Source: Cytobacillus depressus
GTDB lineage: Bacteria > Bacillota > Bacilli > Bacillales > Cytobacillaceae
Direction of reading: 5' to 3'
DNA: 64,000 nt
Assembly: GCF_008923245.1 (NCBI RefSeq)
Contig: NZ_WBOS01000004.1
Span: 248,001-312,000 of the forward strand
Position 1 is the stretch's first letter. Every line of letters begins with the position of its first letter. A program made the position numbers and the translations under genes. Below are positions 34,826 through 44,420 of this stretch, piece by piece. The notes below the pieces were generated by a model, which had not been told where the DNA came from, made no database searches, and was given only the letters and a program-made list of their open reading frames with translations.

Positions 34826-35422
34826 TTGGAAAATAGACAATCAATTAGTCGTAAGGCTACCACTTGGTTACTGTTATTAAGTATCTGTACTTGTGTAGCC
34901 GTTTTTTATATACCTACATCTACTTACGCTTGTTCTTGTGCTGAACCTGTTAGTGTTAAATCAGAACTTTCACATTCGAAGGTAGTTTTCAGTGGTAAGG
35001 TTCTAAGTGTAAAAAATAAACGTTCTTTAAATGGATATGTTACAAAGGATGTCATCTTTGAGGTTTCACAAACTTGGAAAGGAGTTAAGGAATCTCAAAT
35101 ACAAATCACCACAGGTCTAGGTGGCGGTGACTGCGGTATCGAATTTAAAAAAGGTGAAGATTACCTAGTTTATGGACGTGATTCTGATATATACGGAAAG
35201 AAACAATTGGTAACTTTATTGTGCGATAGAACGGTTGAATTAGCTTCAGCAAAAGAGGATTTAGGATACCTTGGGGACGGAAAGCCTCCAACTAAACAAA
35301 TAGACTCAGCTTCGGACAATAGTAATATGACATTTTTGTTTCGTACATTTGTTATTGTTATCGTTATCGTTATCGGAGGGATTATTGGATTCTTTAGTTG
35401 GAAAAGAATTAATAATTCGTAA
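34826..35422 (+). CDS. Exported NTR/TIMP-like domain protein with C-terminal membrane anchor
   Basis: 198 residues from TTG 34826, 7 nt after GAAGGTGG. A signal peptide (~12-36) ends at TYA, and the mature protein begins CSCAEP. The CxC at a mature N-terminus followed by VKSELSHSKVVFSGKVLSV is the pattern of netrin/TIMP-like (NTR) domains. Two more cysteines (GGGDCGIEF and LLCDRT) would form disulfides. A C-terminal membrane helix (~168-190) anchors it. In animals TIMP domains inhibit metalloproteases; bacterial versions are of unknown role, so that function should not be assumed. Confidence 0.78.
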   Translation: MENRQSISRKATTWLLLLSICTCVAVFYIPTSTYACSCAEPVSVKSELSHSKVVFSGKVLSVKNKRSLNGYVTKDVIFEVSQTWKGVKESQIQITTGLGGGDCGIEFKKGEDYLVYGRDSDIYGKKQLVTLLCDRTVELASAKEDLGYLGDGKPPTKQIDSASDNSNMTFLFRTFVIVIVIVIGGIIGFFSWKRINNS

Positions 35423-35441
35423 ATTTCTTATTCAGCAAAAG

Positions 35442-35477
35442 GGCGCAATTCTAGAATAAAAATTGGCGCCGGTTTTT
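35442..35477 (+). terminator. Terminator-like hairpin with GGGCGC repeat head
   Basis: GGCGCAATT pairs with AATTGGCGCC (one bulge), followed by GGTTTTT. The left half matches the GGGCGC repeat family. Confidence 0.7.
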
Positions 35478-35690
35478 ATGTATAGGGACAGATTGCCGAG
35501 TAAAAGTGCTGAAAGCGAATAATTCATAATTATAAACTAATATCTTTATAGTCATTTAATAATTGGATATTTATGTTAGAATTGTAGAGGAGATCGCGAA
35601 TAATATCTAAGTTAACATTAGTATTTAGTTGAAGAAGGAGTACAAATCAAAAAGTAAATAAAATAAGAAAGATTCACAAGGGTGGAGATT

Positions 35691-36224
35691 ATGGAACAAT
35701 GGCTTGATGTTCAAACACTCATCTGGTTATTTCCGATTATGTTTATCCTTCATGATTTTGAAGAAATTATTATGGTTGAAAAGTGGATGAAACAAAACTC
35801 AGATGTCATTTATGAAAGATTACCAAGAAAAATTGCTGATAGGGTAATCAAACAATTTTCCATGACGACAGCACAATTTGCAGTAGCAGTTTTAGTAATA
35901 TTCTTATTCGTAGCTAGTTCAACAATTATGGCAAACCAATTTGTGATTCAAGGATCACTTGGTAATATTCATATTTTTACAATTATCACATTGACTTTTT
36001 TTCTGCATTCCTTTATTCATATTGGCCAGTCAATATTTCTTCGTTCCATTACTCCTGGTTTATTGACATCAATGATTATCATAATCCCATACAGTTTGGT
36101 TTTATATAAAGCATTATTATTAAATGAAGTTCTAACATGGAAAATTTTTTTTGCATGCTTGCCATTTGTCTTTTTAATCATTCCTATTGCTTTACTTGCT
36201 CATTGGATAGGAAAAAAAGTTTAA
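35691..36224 (+). CDS. HXXEE domain membrane protein
   Basis: 177 residues from ATG 35691; a GTG three codons earlier is an alternative. The HXXEE motif appears as FILHDFEEIIM (residues ~18-28). About five hydrophobic segments follow. A further HSFIHIGQ histidine cluster lies in the third helix. The conserved acidic and histidine residues within membranes suggest metal binding; the family has no established activity. A hairpin terminator follows immediately. Confidence 0.82.
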   Translation: MEQWLDVQTLIWLFPIMFILHDFEEIIMVEKWMKQNSDVIYERLPRKIADRVIKQFSMTTAQFAVAVLVIFLFVASSTIMANQFVIQGSLGNIHIFTIITLTFFLHSFIHIGQSIFLRSITPGLLTSMIIIIPYSLVLYKALLLNEVLTWKIFFACLPFVFLIIPIALLAHWIGKKV

Positions 36225-36231
36225 TATCTAA

Positions 36232-36259
36232 AAATGGAGCCTGAAGTATGGCTCCATTT
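36232..36259 (+). terminator. Terminator after the HXXEE gene
   Basis: AAATGGAGCC pairs with GGCTCCATTT around an 8-nt loop; the trailing T run is short and interrupted. From here to ~36690 no convincing gene is visible: an 83-codon frame at 36248-36499 lacks a ribosome binding site and overlaps this hairpin. Confidence 0.65.
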
Positions 36260-36690
36260 ATCATTTTAACTAATATTTCTTCTCTATCACACTTTCTCCC
36301 AATCACCCAATTCTTTGGTGTCTCTCCTAATCTATGGTGCTGGAACTACGACAAATTGGAGTTTCTAGTTCGAGTTCCATCTGCAACGTCACTTCTAGCA
36401 GTTCTTGACGGATGGGCTCTAGATTTTGGGGCTCATGTGCGTTTCTTGAAGAAGATCTTTGAAGTCGTCCCTAAAAAGAGATGGCTTTTTTTATTTTAGT
36501 CTTCATAGCTCACAAGTTATGAATCTGTTTTGTTTAACGAATTCAAAAAGAGTCGATTCCTAAGTTTTGGGAATGGCATTTAAAAAGTTTTACATTCATG
36601 AATAATACCTGGCCTTAACATGTCCCATTTTTGTTAACGATGATGAGTGATGGAACGAAGACAAAAGAGGAAAAGGAGCGAGTCAAAACC

Positions 36691-36789
36691 ATGGATATAA
36701 CTGAAATCATAGGAGAAATCCTTGGTTTGTTAAAACCGTTAAATGATTTTGAGAGAGATTCAACCATAATGAATCATCTGAATTTTTAA
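36691..36789 (+). pseudogene. 32-codon ORF, possible remnant
   Basis: MDITEIIGEILGLLKPLNDF and 12 more codons, with AAAAGGAG about 10-12 nt upstream. It looks protein-like (amphipathic helix) but is very short; the family is not recognised. It lies in a ~930-nt gap just ahead of the sigma-54 promoter at 36922. Confidence 0.3.
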
Positions 36790-36921
36790 TAAATGATTCA
36801 AAGTTGAATTCTAAGTCATAAATAACTCAAGGATTTATTGAAATATAGAAGAAACAATTCAATTATTAATCGAAACTATTCATCATTTGCAAAAAAGGTG
36901 TGTCATTCCTATTTTTGTGAT

Positions 36922-36938
36922 TTGGCACGGAAATTGCT
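36922..36938 (+). promoter_or_regulatory. Sigma-54 promoter of the pyruvate carboxylase operon
   Basis: TTGGCACGGAAATTGCT is a full match to YTGGCACGrNNNTTGCW (GG 36924-36925, GC 36936-36937). The leader to the pyc ATG is ~200 nt. Upstream, ATAACTCAAG (36821-36832 region) resembles a block shared with the promoter regions at 44260 and 50224. Confidence 0.88.
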
Positions 36939-37152
36939 ACTAAAAAAAGTAACAGCGCGGATATATGAGTAGCATGACATGAAATGAAGGATTCGTGATA
37001 AAAGGCAAATAAAAATGAAATCCTTCATTTACCGGACTTGTCTTCCATGCAGTACAGTATTCACATATTCGCCTGAGATGAAGAGATCAGAATCTATTTT
37101 TAACGGAAAACTTAGAGTAAAAGAAAAATTAAATGTAGAGGAGAAGGCAAAT

Positions 37153-40100
37153 ATGGATAGGCAGGTTAAGCGATTTAATAAAGTATTAGTAGCCAACCGG
37201 GGAGAAATTGCAATCCGTATCTTTCAAGCCTGTACGGAGCTCGGGATTCGTACAGTTGCTGTTTACTCTGAACAGGATCAAGCTTCACTTCACCGTTTTA
37301 AAGCGGATGAGGCTTATCTGATAGGCGAAGGGAAGGGCCCAATCGAAGCTTACTTGGATATAGAGAAAATCCTTGAAGTAGCCAAGCGGTACCAAGTTGA
37401 TGCCATTCACCCTGGATACGGCTTTTTAGCTGAGAATGCGCAATTCGCACGGAGATGCCAGGAGGAGGGGATCATTTTTATCGGTCCAACTCCCGATCAT
37501 ATCCATATGTTTGGGGATAAGATTGAAGCAAGAGCCATGGCCATTAAGGCTGGAACTCCGGTTATTCCAGGGACAATCGAACCAATTCAGAGCCTCCAAG
37601 AAGCTATGCAGTTTGCAAGGGAGCAGGGATATCCGCTTATCATTAAGGCGGCCTTAGGTGGTGGCGGCCGCGGGATGAGAATTGTCCGAAGTTCGGATGA
37701 ACTTGAAGATGCACTCGATCGTGCCCGTTCAGAAGCGAAGTCCGCATTTGGCAATACCGCAGTTTATATAGAGAAGTATCTGGAACGTCCAAAGCACATA
37801 GAGGTACAGATTATTGCCGATCAATATGGAAATACCGTACATCTATTTGAACGGGATTGTTCGGTTCAAAGAAGGCACCAAAAATTGGTGGAGGTCGCAC
37901 CTAGCGTATCTCTTCCAGAAGAGTTAAGGAATAGCATATGCAATGCCGCAATTCAGCTTATGAAAGAAGCGGGTTACTGTAATGCTGGAACCGTAGAGTT
38001 TTTAGTAACACCTGAACATCAATTTTATTTTATAGAGGTCAATCCCCGTGTCCAAGTGGAACACACGATCACCGAATTGATTACGGGAATTGACATTGTT
38101 CAAACGCAAATTCGCATCGCAGAGGGTAACGCCCTTAGCGATCCGGAAATTGGCATTGACGGTCAACACGAAATTATCCCAAACGGCGTCGCGATCCAAT
38201 GCAGGGTAACAACTGAAGATCCTGCACGAAATTTTCTGCCTGATACCGGGAGATTATTGGCCTATCGTTCCGGTGGTGGATTTGGGATTCGACTGGATAC
38301 GGGCAATGGATATCCTGGAGCGATTATCTCGCCGCACTATGACTCTTTACTGGTTAAAGTTTCTTCCTGGGCGAAGACATATAGCCAGGCAGCGAAGAAA
38401 ATGCACCGTACACTTCGGGAGTTCCGGATTCGGGGAGTAAAAACCAATCTCCCGTTTCTTGAAAATGTCGTACAGCATCAAGATTTCTTGAATGGGCAAT
38501 ATGATACGATGTTTATCGAGTGTACTCCTGATTTGTTCGAATTCCCGGAACTTAGAGACCGCGGGACAAAGCTGCTTACCTATCTTGGGGAGACCATCAT
38601 CAATGGGCATCCTGGGGTACCGAAGGGCAAGAAGCCAATCTTCGTGGCACCTCGAATTCCCATCACATCTGCCAAGCAGGAATATCCAGCAGGAACAAAG
38701 CAAATCTTGGATGAGCGGGGTGTGGAAGGGCTCATCGATTGGATTAAATCAAGCCCTCGAATGCTTGTTACCGATACTACATTCCGGGATGCCCATCAAT
38801 CTTTGTTTGCAACAAGAGTTAGAACTATTGACCTGCTCAACATATCTGAAGCTACTAGCAAGCTGGGTGCGGATTTATTCTCATTAGAAATGTGGGGAGG
38901 AGCCACTTTTGATACGAGCATGCGTTTTCTTAGTGAAGATCCGTGGGAGCGTTTGCGTTTGCTCCGTGAAAAAATTCCAAATATCTTGTTCCAAATGCTA
39001 TTCCGTGGTGCCAATGCCGTAGGCTACACGAATTATCCTGATAATGTCATCCATAAATTTGTTCGGATGGCAGCGGAAAGCGGAATTGATATCTTTAGGA
39101 TTTTTGATAGCCTAAATTGGGTACCGGGAATGCGTGATGCGATAAATGCTGTGCGGGAATCAGGGAAAGTGGCGGAAGCAGCCATTTGCTATACCGGAAA
39201 TATAGATGACCCCAAACGGGACAAGTATACCTTACAGTATTATGTCGATTTGGCAAAGGAATTGGAAAAATCGGGTGCCCATATCCTTGCCATCAAGGAT
39301 ATGGCTGGTCTGCTTAAACCGTTTTCCGCCTATCGACTAGTTAAAACACTAAAGGAAGAAGTTGGAATACCTATCCATCTTCACACTCATGATACGAGCG
39401 GAAACCAGATGGCGACTTTGCTTAAAGCCTATGAAGCGGGAGTTGATATTGTTGACACCGCTCTCAGCTCCATGTCGGGACTCACCTCACAGCCGAGCTT
39501 GAATGGACTCGCAGCTGCTCTAGTTGGGATGGAACGCGAAACAGGGATTGATCTTGAAGCACAGCAAAAATTATCTGACTATTGGGAGGATACACGCAAT
39601 TACTATGAGATCTTCGAAAGTGGCATGAAGGCTCCAAGCTCGGAGATTTACCTTCATGAGATGCCTGGGGGCCAATATACGAATCTTCATCAGCAGGCCA
39701 AAGCGGTAGGACTGGCCGACCGTTGGGAAGAGGTCAAAAAGGCATATGCGTCCGTCAACTTAATGTTTGGCGATATTGTCAAGGTAACACCCTCATCCAA
39801 AGTAGTAGGGGATATGGCTTTGTTTATGGTTCAAAACGATTTGACAGAAGAAAACATTTACCAGCGGGGAGAATGGTTGGATTTTCCGGAATCCGTCATC
39901 CAGTTTTTCCAAGGCTATCTAGGGCAGCCACCAGGTGGATTCCCCGAAAAACTACGAAATCTTATCTTGAAAAACCGGGATTACCTCACTTGCCGACCGG
40001 GCCAGCAGCTGCCGCCGGTTGATTTTGCGGAAGTGAAACGAGATTTAGAAGATAATCTGGGGCGGACTGTGAATGAGTTTGATGTGATGTCATTTGTAAT

Positions 40101-40608
40101 GTATCCGCAAGTATTTCTGGATAAAGAAAAGATTGCGGAGAGCTATGGAAGTATTTCCTGCCTGGATACGCCTACTTTCTTTTACGGATTACGACCAGGT
40201 GAAGATATCAAGGTAGATATTGAACAAGGGAAAACGCTCATTGTAAAGCTTGTTGCAGTAGGGCCATTGGCTGAAGATGGAACCAAGACGATTTACTTTG
40301 AACTAAATGGTCAACCGAGGGAAGTGGAAATTCGTGATCGCGCGGCCAAAGTCGAAAATATTTCCCGCCCCAAAGCAGATTCTACGGATGTCTGCCAAAT
40401 TGGAGCCTCCATGCCGGGGAAAGTGCTTAAAGTCATGGTAGAACCGGGCGATCAGGTGAAGAAAGGGGAACATCTGATTGTCACGGAAGCGATGAAAATG
40501 GAAACGACCATACAAGCACCGTTTGATGCTACCGTAACAGACGTAAAGGTGAAGCTGGATGATACCATAGAGACAAGGGATTTACTGATTGTGCTAGAAA
40601 TGAGGTAG
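37153..40608 (+). CDS. pyc: Pyruvate carboxylase
   Basis: 1151 residues from ATG 37153 (GAGGAGAAGG upstream), the family's usual length. The frame is open to 37015, but the extra 46 residues are not conserved-looking. Domains: biotin carboxylase with ATP-grasp (~1-455; KVLVANRGEIAIRIF, GGGGRGMR-type glycine loop, EVNPRVQVEHTITE), carboxyltransferase (~535-800; TDTTFRDAHQSLFATRVRT, metal-binding HLHTHDTSGN), the PYC/OADA tetramerisation region, and the C-terminal biotinyl domain with the biotinylated lysine 1115 in EAMKMET. It makes oxaloacetate from pyruvate, bicarbonate and ATP. The sigma-54 promoter and the malic enzyme partner are unusual: Bacillus housekeeping pyc is normally elsewhere, near ctaA. 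It is probably a second, substrate-induced copy. Confidence 0.93.
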   Translation: MDRQVKRFNKVLVANRGEIAIRIFQACTELGIRTVAVYSEQDQASLHRFKADEAYLIGEGKGPIEAYLDIEKILEVAKRYQVDAIHPGYGFLAENAQFARRCQEEGIIFIGPTPDHIHMFGDKIEARAMAIKAGTPVIPGTIEPIQSLQEAMQFAREQGYPLIIKAALGGGGRGMRIVRSSDELEDALDRARSEAKSAFGNTAVYIEKYLERPKHIEVQIIADQYGNTVHLFERDCSVQRRHQKLVEVAPSVSLPEELRNSICNAAIQLMKEAGYCNAGTVEFLVTPEHQFYFIEVNPRVQVEHTITELITGIDIVQTQIRIAEGNALSDPEIGIDGQHEIIPNGVAIQCRVTTEDPARNFLPDTGRLLAYRSGGGFGIRLDTGNGYPGAIISPHYDSLLVKVSSWAKTYSQAAKKMHRTLREFRIRGVKTNLPFLENVVQHQDFLNGQYDTMFIECTPDLFEFPELRDRGTKLLTYLGETIINGHPGVPKGKKPIFVAPRIPITSAKQEYPAGTKQILDERGVEGLIDWIKSSPRMLVTDTTFRDAHQSLFATRVRTIDLLNISEATSKLGADLFSLEMWGGATFDTSMRFLSEDPWERLRLLREKIPNILFQMLFRGANAVGYTNYPDNVIHKFVRMAAESGIDIFRIFDSLNWVPGMRDAINAVRESGKVAEAAICYTGNIDDPKRDKYTLQYYVDLAKELEKSGAHILAIKDMAGLLKPFSAYRLVKTLKEEVGIPIHLHTHDTSGNQMATLLKAYEAGVDIVDTALSSMSGLTSQPSLNGLAAALVGMERETGIDLEAQQKLSDYWEDTRNYYEIFESGMKAPSSEIYLHEMPGGQYTNLHQQAKAVGLADRWEEVKKAYASVNLMFGDIVKVTPSSKVVGDMALFMVQNDLTEENIYQRGEWLDFPESVIQFFQGYLGQPPGGFPEKLRNLILKNRDYLTCRPGQQLPPVDFAEVKRDLEDNLGRTVNEFDVMSFVMYPQVFLDKEKIAESYGSISCLDTPTFFYGLRPGEDIKVDIEQGKTLIVKLVAVGPLAEDGTKTIYFELNGQPREVEIRDRAAKVENISRPKADSTDVCQIGASMPGKVLKVMVEPGDQVKKGEHLIVTEAMKMETTIQAPFDATVTDVKVKLDDTIETRDLLIVLEMR

Positions 40609-40625
40609 AAAAGGTAGGAGAGGAA

Positions 40626-41831
40626 ATGAATAGTTTAAGAGAAGAGGCGTTACAACTCCATAGTCGATACAAAGGTAAATTGAGTGTAGAAACAAAGGTT
40701 CAGGTCGAAAATGCCAAAGATTTAAGCTTAGCTTATTCGCCAGGAGTAGCAGAACCTTGTAAAAAAATATTTAATGATCCAGAAAAGGTTTATGAATATA
40801 CAGTTAAAGGAAATCTAGTAGCCGTAGTTACCGATGGAACAGCTGTTTTAGGCTTAGGGAATATTGGTCCTGAAGCAGCTATGCCCGTTATGGAAGGAAA
40901 AGCCGCGCTTTTTAAATCGTTTGCCGGAATTGATGCTGTTCCTATCTGTTTAAAAACAGTAGATCCAGTAGAAATTGTAGAAACAGTTAAAAGACTCGAA
41001 CCGACCTTTGGCGCCATCAATCTGGAGGATATTGCCGCCCCTGGATGCTTTTATATCGAACAGAAATTAAAGGAAGAATTGAATATCCCTGTTTTCCATG
41101 ACGATCAGCATGGCACTGCGATTGTTACGGCAGCGGGCTTAATCAATGCCATGAAACTGGTCAGCAAAAGCTTTCAAGAAATAAGGGTAGTCATCAATGG
41201 AGCTGGTTCTGCCGGGATTGCGATTACGAAGCTGTTGCTGCAATTGGGGGTAAAGGATATCATCTTATGTGATACAAAGGGTGCCATTTATGAGGGGCGC
41301 GCTAACGGGATGAATCCGATCAAGGAGGAAATCGCTGCGTTAACCAATAAGGAAAGAATAAAGGGAACGCTTGGCGAGGTAATCTGCGGAAGCGATGTAT
41401 TCATCGGTGTTTCAGTCGCCGATGCCCTATCCAAAGAAATGATACAATCCATGAACATAGATCCCGTCATTTTTGCCATGGCTAATCCGGATCCGGAAAT
41501 CTTGCCATCGAAAGCGAAGGCGGCGGGGGCAAGAGTGATTGGTACGGGTCGTTCCGATTATCCGAATCAGGTCAATAATGTGCTTGCATTCCCAGGTATT
41601 TTCAGAGGAGCACTGGACGTTTTAGCATCGGAGATCAATGATGAGATGAAACTCGCAGCCGTCCATGCGATTGCTGACATTATTGATTCAAGCGAACTGT
41701 CCGAGGATTATATTATTCCTCAACCTTTTGATAAGCGCGTGGCTCCGCAAGTAGCTCAGGCTGTTTCGGAGGCAGCTATCTCGAGCGGGGTGGCTAGAAA
41801 ACTCTCGAATAGGGTTAAGGAAACTGTTTAG
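40626..41831 (+). CDS. NAD(P)-dependent malic enzyme (short bacterial form)
   Basis: 401 residues. It converts malate to pyruvate, CO2 and NAD(P)H. Visible features: N-terminal [15 protein letters not shown], the catalytic-lysine region [31 protein letters not shown], metal-binding [13 protein letters not shown], the Rossmann motif [11 protein letters not shown], and the [10 protein letters not shown] and [23 protein letters not shown] segments. The size matches the YtsJ-like single-domain type, not the long phosphotransacetylase fusion. The ATG follows GGAGAGG, 17 nt after pyc, so they form one operon. With pyc it could adjust pyruvate, C4 acids and NADPH during growth on acids entering as acetyl-CoA (inference). 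Confidence 0.92.
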   Translation: MNSLREEALQLHSRYKGKLSVETKVQVENAKDLSLAYSPGVAEPCKKIFNDPEKVYEYTVKGNLVAVVTDGTAVLGLGNIGPEAAMPVMEGKAALFKSFAGIDAVPICLKTVDPVEIVETVKRLEPTFGAINLEDIAAPGCFYIEQKLKEELNIPVFHDDQHGTAIVTAAGLINAMKLVSKSFQEIRVVINGAGSAGIAITKLLLQLGVKDIILCDTKGAIYEGRANGMNPIKEEIAALTNKERIKGTLGEVICGSDVFIGVSVADALSKEMIQSMNIDPVIFAMANPDPEILPSKAKAAGARVIGTGRSDYPNQVNNVLAFPGIFRGALDVLASEINDEMKLAAVHAIADIIDSSELSEDYIIPQPFDKRVAPQVAQAVSEAAISSGVARKLSNRVKETV

Positions 41832-41918
41832 TTCCACTGAGTTATGTCAAGTATTCAAGATAATAAAAAAATATTAGAATTCTGAATGTTGTAAAATCGA
41901 TATTGTTTTTGCCTTTAC

Positions 41919-41977
41919 AATAACTTCTTTTCATGCAATCGCTACATGGATTGTACTGGAAAGAAGTTATTTTTTTT
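41919..41977 (+). terminator. Terminator of the pyc-malic enzyme operon
   Basis: AATAACTTCTTT (41919-41930) pairs with AAAGAAGTTATT (41960-41971), with a further inner GCAATC/GATTGT stem, then eight T. Confidence 0.88.
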
Positions 41978-42037
41978 GGCATGATACTTGATTATTAAGC
42001 AATTAAGATAGGGAAAAGCGTCAATCATTCTTTTAAG

Positions 42038-42330
42038 AAGGCTGTTTTCGTAAAGTTTGTTGCATTATTAGTCTGATTTTAATTTAACTATCTGAGTTGA
42101 TTGGAGCGGAGGGCGCTTGACTCCTCCAAAATGCATACGCATTTTGTCGTGCGGTGTTCATTCAAGGATGTTAATTCAATGTCCTGCGGGAATGGAGGGA
42201 AGCGGGAGACCCCGCAGGCGGTAGCGCCGAGGAGGCTCCCGTCCCTCCCCGCGGAAAGCAAGTGCCCGCAGCGGAAATCAACGGTCAAACTTCGAAGGCA
42301 TAAAACAACAATATATGCGAAAACAGCCTT
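42038..42330. mobile_element. MITE-like GC-rich element with terminal inverted repeats
   Basis: AAGGCTGTTTTCG (42038-42050) and CGAAAACAGCCTT (42318-42330) are perfect 13-bp terminal inverted repeats. The inside is markedly GC-rich and full of short palindromes (for example GGCGGTAGCGCC, GCGGGAGACCCCGC). It resembles the intergenic GC-rich repeats carried in many copies by Bacillus-type genomes. It contains no coding frame of worth. A ~60-nt stretch at about 42126-42185, with its own AAAATGC/GCATTTT hairpin, interrupts the pattern CTCCT/TCCTGCGGG and looks like a nested insertion. A wider inverted repeat GCATGATACT (41979-41988) / AGTATCATGC (42357-42366) flanks it. Confidence 0.7.
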
Positions 42331-42573
42331 TAAGAATAACAGATAAGATGGAAAACAGTATCATGCAAATTATTAAACAAATATTGACGTAAAGATCATT
42401 GCTAGGTACGATGGTAGAAATGTTTGTGAATTATGTATTTTCAAATATTTTTGAGATCCGCGGAATAATTAACCACATTATTGTACATTCATAGGACCTT
42501 CAGATTAGAAGTTCCCTTTCCCGGCAAGCTGTACGATAATTTGACTATAAAAGATCAGAAGAGGAGATTGCTG

Positions 42574-44253
42574 ATGAACCAAGTACAAGCCTTCTTGGAG
42601 TTCTTTCCATTTCCAATCATTCTTGCAAGTTCAGATGGCAGAATCGAATATAAAAATCAGGTTTTCTCTAGTCTATTCAAAGAAGAACCCATTCAGGATT
42701 CATTAAAAGAACTATTTGACACTTGGGAAGATCATGGAAATCAGACAGTTTATGTCACATTAAACCAATGTCCCTTTCTGTTAATCTATCAGTCAATAAC
42801 CGTCGAATCCCATGAAAAATGGCTATATGTCCTCTTAGATGGTACCCAAATTAAGCGCTCACAGAAAAAACTGCGAGATTTGGATAACTTAAACCGCGAA
42901 TTGGATGCGATCATTGATAATTCGTATGATGCCATCTATATAACTGACCGTGAAGGAACGGCACTAAGAACCAATTCGGCGATCGAAAGGATTACAGGAA
43001 TTCCGGAACATTACTATATTGGAAAAAAAGTGCAGTATCTCATTGAAAGAGGGTTCTTAAAGGAATCCATAACGTTTAAAGTAGTGGAACAAAAAAAAAC
43101 CGTCAGCCAAATACAAAAAAATTATTCAGGACAAGAAACATTGTCAACAGGCTCCCCCATTTTTGATGAAAATGGGGAGGTCGAAAAAGTCATCATCAAT
43201 ATCCGTGATCTTTCTGAATTGAATGAATTGAACCGGGAACTAAAAAAAGCGTTGGATTTAAACGACCAATATCGAAAAGAACTAGAGAAATTACAGACAA
43301 AAACACGTCAAGACCCGGATATGATTGTGGAAAGCAAACGAATGTTGGACATCTATGAGATGGCTGACCGTATCGCTGATTTTGACGCTACGGTTTTAAT
43401 ACTAGGGGAGACCGGAGTTGGGAAAGATGTGTTAGTACGACACATCTATCGTGCAAGCAGTCGGCGTGAAACCGGAGAATTTATTAAAATTAATTGTGGA
43501 GCCATTCCCCATGATCTGCTGGAGTCCGAGTTATTTGGCTATGAAGCGGGCGCCTTTACCGGAGCTAACCGGACTGGTAAGCCAGGTATGTTCGAACTGG
43601 CTCATAAAGGGGTTCTGTTTTTGGACGAGGTCGGCGAACTGCCTTTAGCCCTACAGGTAAAATTACTCCGTGTTTTGCAGGAGAAGCAGATTCAACGGAT
43701 TGGAGCAACTAAACCGATAAATGTGGATGTTCGGCTAATCGCTGCAACGAACCGCAATTTAAAAAAAATGGTAGAGAAGGGTGAGTTTAGAGAGGATTTA
43801 TATTATCGTTTGAATGTCATTCCTATTTCTATCCCGCCACTAAGGGCACGTAAACAGGATATTCTTCCCCTTGTACAATATTTTCTGAAAAAGTTTAATG
43901 AGAAATATCATCTTTCCAAGGAATTTGATCGAGGTCTGAAGGAATTTCTTTACCACTATCCATGGCCAGGTAACGTGCGCGAGCTGTCGAATATGGTAGA
44001 ACGTTTAATTCTTACGGTACCCGCGAAAACCTTAACGGTTGAAGATCTGCCTTTTGAATATCAAAAGAAAGAAGATGTTCCTGTTCCAATTCACTATACC
44101 AGTAGGATGACATTGAAAGAAGCGACAGAGATTGCTGAACGGGAGATTTTGGCTCTTGCGGTTCAAAGGTATGACAGTACGTATAAAATGGCTGAGGAAC
44201 TTGGGACAAGTCAGTCGACCATTGTAAGGAAACTGCAAAAGTATAATCTGTAA
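42574..44253 (+). CDS. Sigma-54-dependent transcriptional activator, PAS-PAS-AAA+-HTH (regulator II)
   Basis: 559 residues from ATG 42574, 7 nt after GAGGAG; the frame is open 31 codons further but without a site. An N-terminal PAS-like domain (~1-100, FFPFPIILASSDGRIEYK) and a second PAS (~125-235, IIDNSYDAIYITDREGT) precede a short coiled coil (~240-280) and the AAA+ domain (~285-515). The AAA+ has Walker A LGETGVGKD, the sigma-54 loop GAFTGA intact, Walker B VLFLDEVGEL and WPGNVRELSN. A C-terminal TyrR/Fis-type HTH ends the protein (TYKMAEELGTSQSTIVRKL). There is no receiver domain, so a small molecule probably binds PAS. It sits amid four sigma-54 promoters (36922, 44421, 46088 and 50387) and is their likely activator. 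Confidence 0.93.
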   Translation: MNQVQAFLEFFPFPIILASSDGRIEYKNQVFSSLFKEEPIQDSLKELFDTWEDHGNQTVYVTLNQCPFLLIYQSITVESHEKWLYVLLDGTQIKRSQKKLRDLDNLNRELDAIIDNSYDAIYITDREGTALRTNSAIERITGIPEHYYIGKKVQYLIERGFLKESITFKVVEQKKTVSQIQKNYSGQETLSTGSPIFDENGEVEKVIINIRDLSELNELNRELKKALDLNDQYRKELEKLQTKTRQDPDMIVESKRMLDIYEMADRIADFDATVLILGETGVGKDVLVRHIYRASSRRETGEFIKINCGAIPHDLLESELFGYEAGAFTGANRTGKPGMFELAHKGVLFLDEVGELPLALQVKLLRVLQEKQIQRIGATKPINVDVRLIAATNRNLKKMVEKGEFREDLYYRLNVIPISIPPLRARKQDILPLVQYFLKKFNEKYHLSKEFDRGLKEFLYHYPWPGNVRELSNMVERLILTVPAKTLTVEDLPFEYQKKEDVPVPIHYTSRMTLKEATEIAEREILALAVQRYDSTYKMAEELGTSQSTIVRKLQKYNL

Positions 44254-44351
44254 ATGCTGGTGATTCAAAAATAACTTATAATGCAAAAACAACTCATGAT
44301 TATCGCATTTTAATTTATTTTTGAATTAATACAATTAAGTAAAGTTCACTC

Positions 44352-44415
44352 GAATAGCCTTGATGTGGTCTAAATGCTGAAATTAGCAATAGATTGCATC
44401 GAGGCTATTCTTTTT
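44352..44415 (+). terminator. Terminator of regulator II
   Basis: GAATAGCCTTGATG (44352-44365) pairs with CATCGAGGCTATTC (44397-44410) with one wobble, then TTTTT. It ends 6 nt before the -24 element of the next promoter. In the copy at 50224 this hairpin has degenerated. Confidence 0.82.
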
Positions 44416-44420
44416 GGAAG

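Noticed and set aside
36350..36400. tRNA-like T-loop GTTCGAGTTC
   Set aside because: The flanking bases do not form a T-stem or cloverleaf.
36248..36499. 83-codon plus-strand ORF
   Set aside because: It overlaps a terminator hairpin, lacks a ribosome binding site and has no protein-like conservation pattern.
41976..41992. TTGGCATGATACTTGAT before regulator II
   Set aside because: The -12 element reads GA instead of GC, and it overlaps the terminator T run of the malic enzyme operon.
42101..42346. Opposed ORFs (66 and 81 codons) inside the GC-rich element
   Set aside because: Both lie in palindromic repeat sequence with no ribosome binding site; GC-rich DNA simply has few stops.
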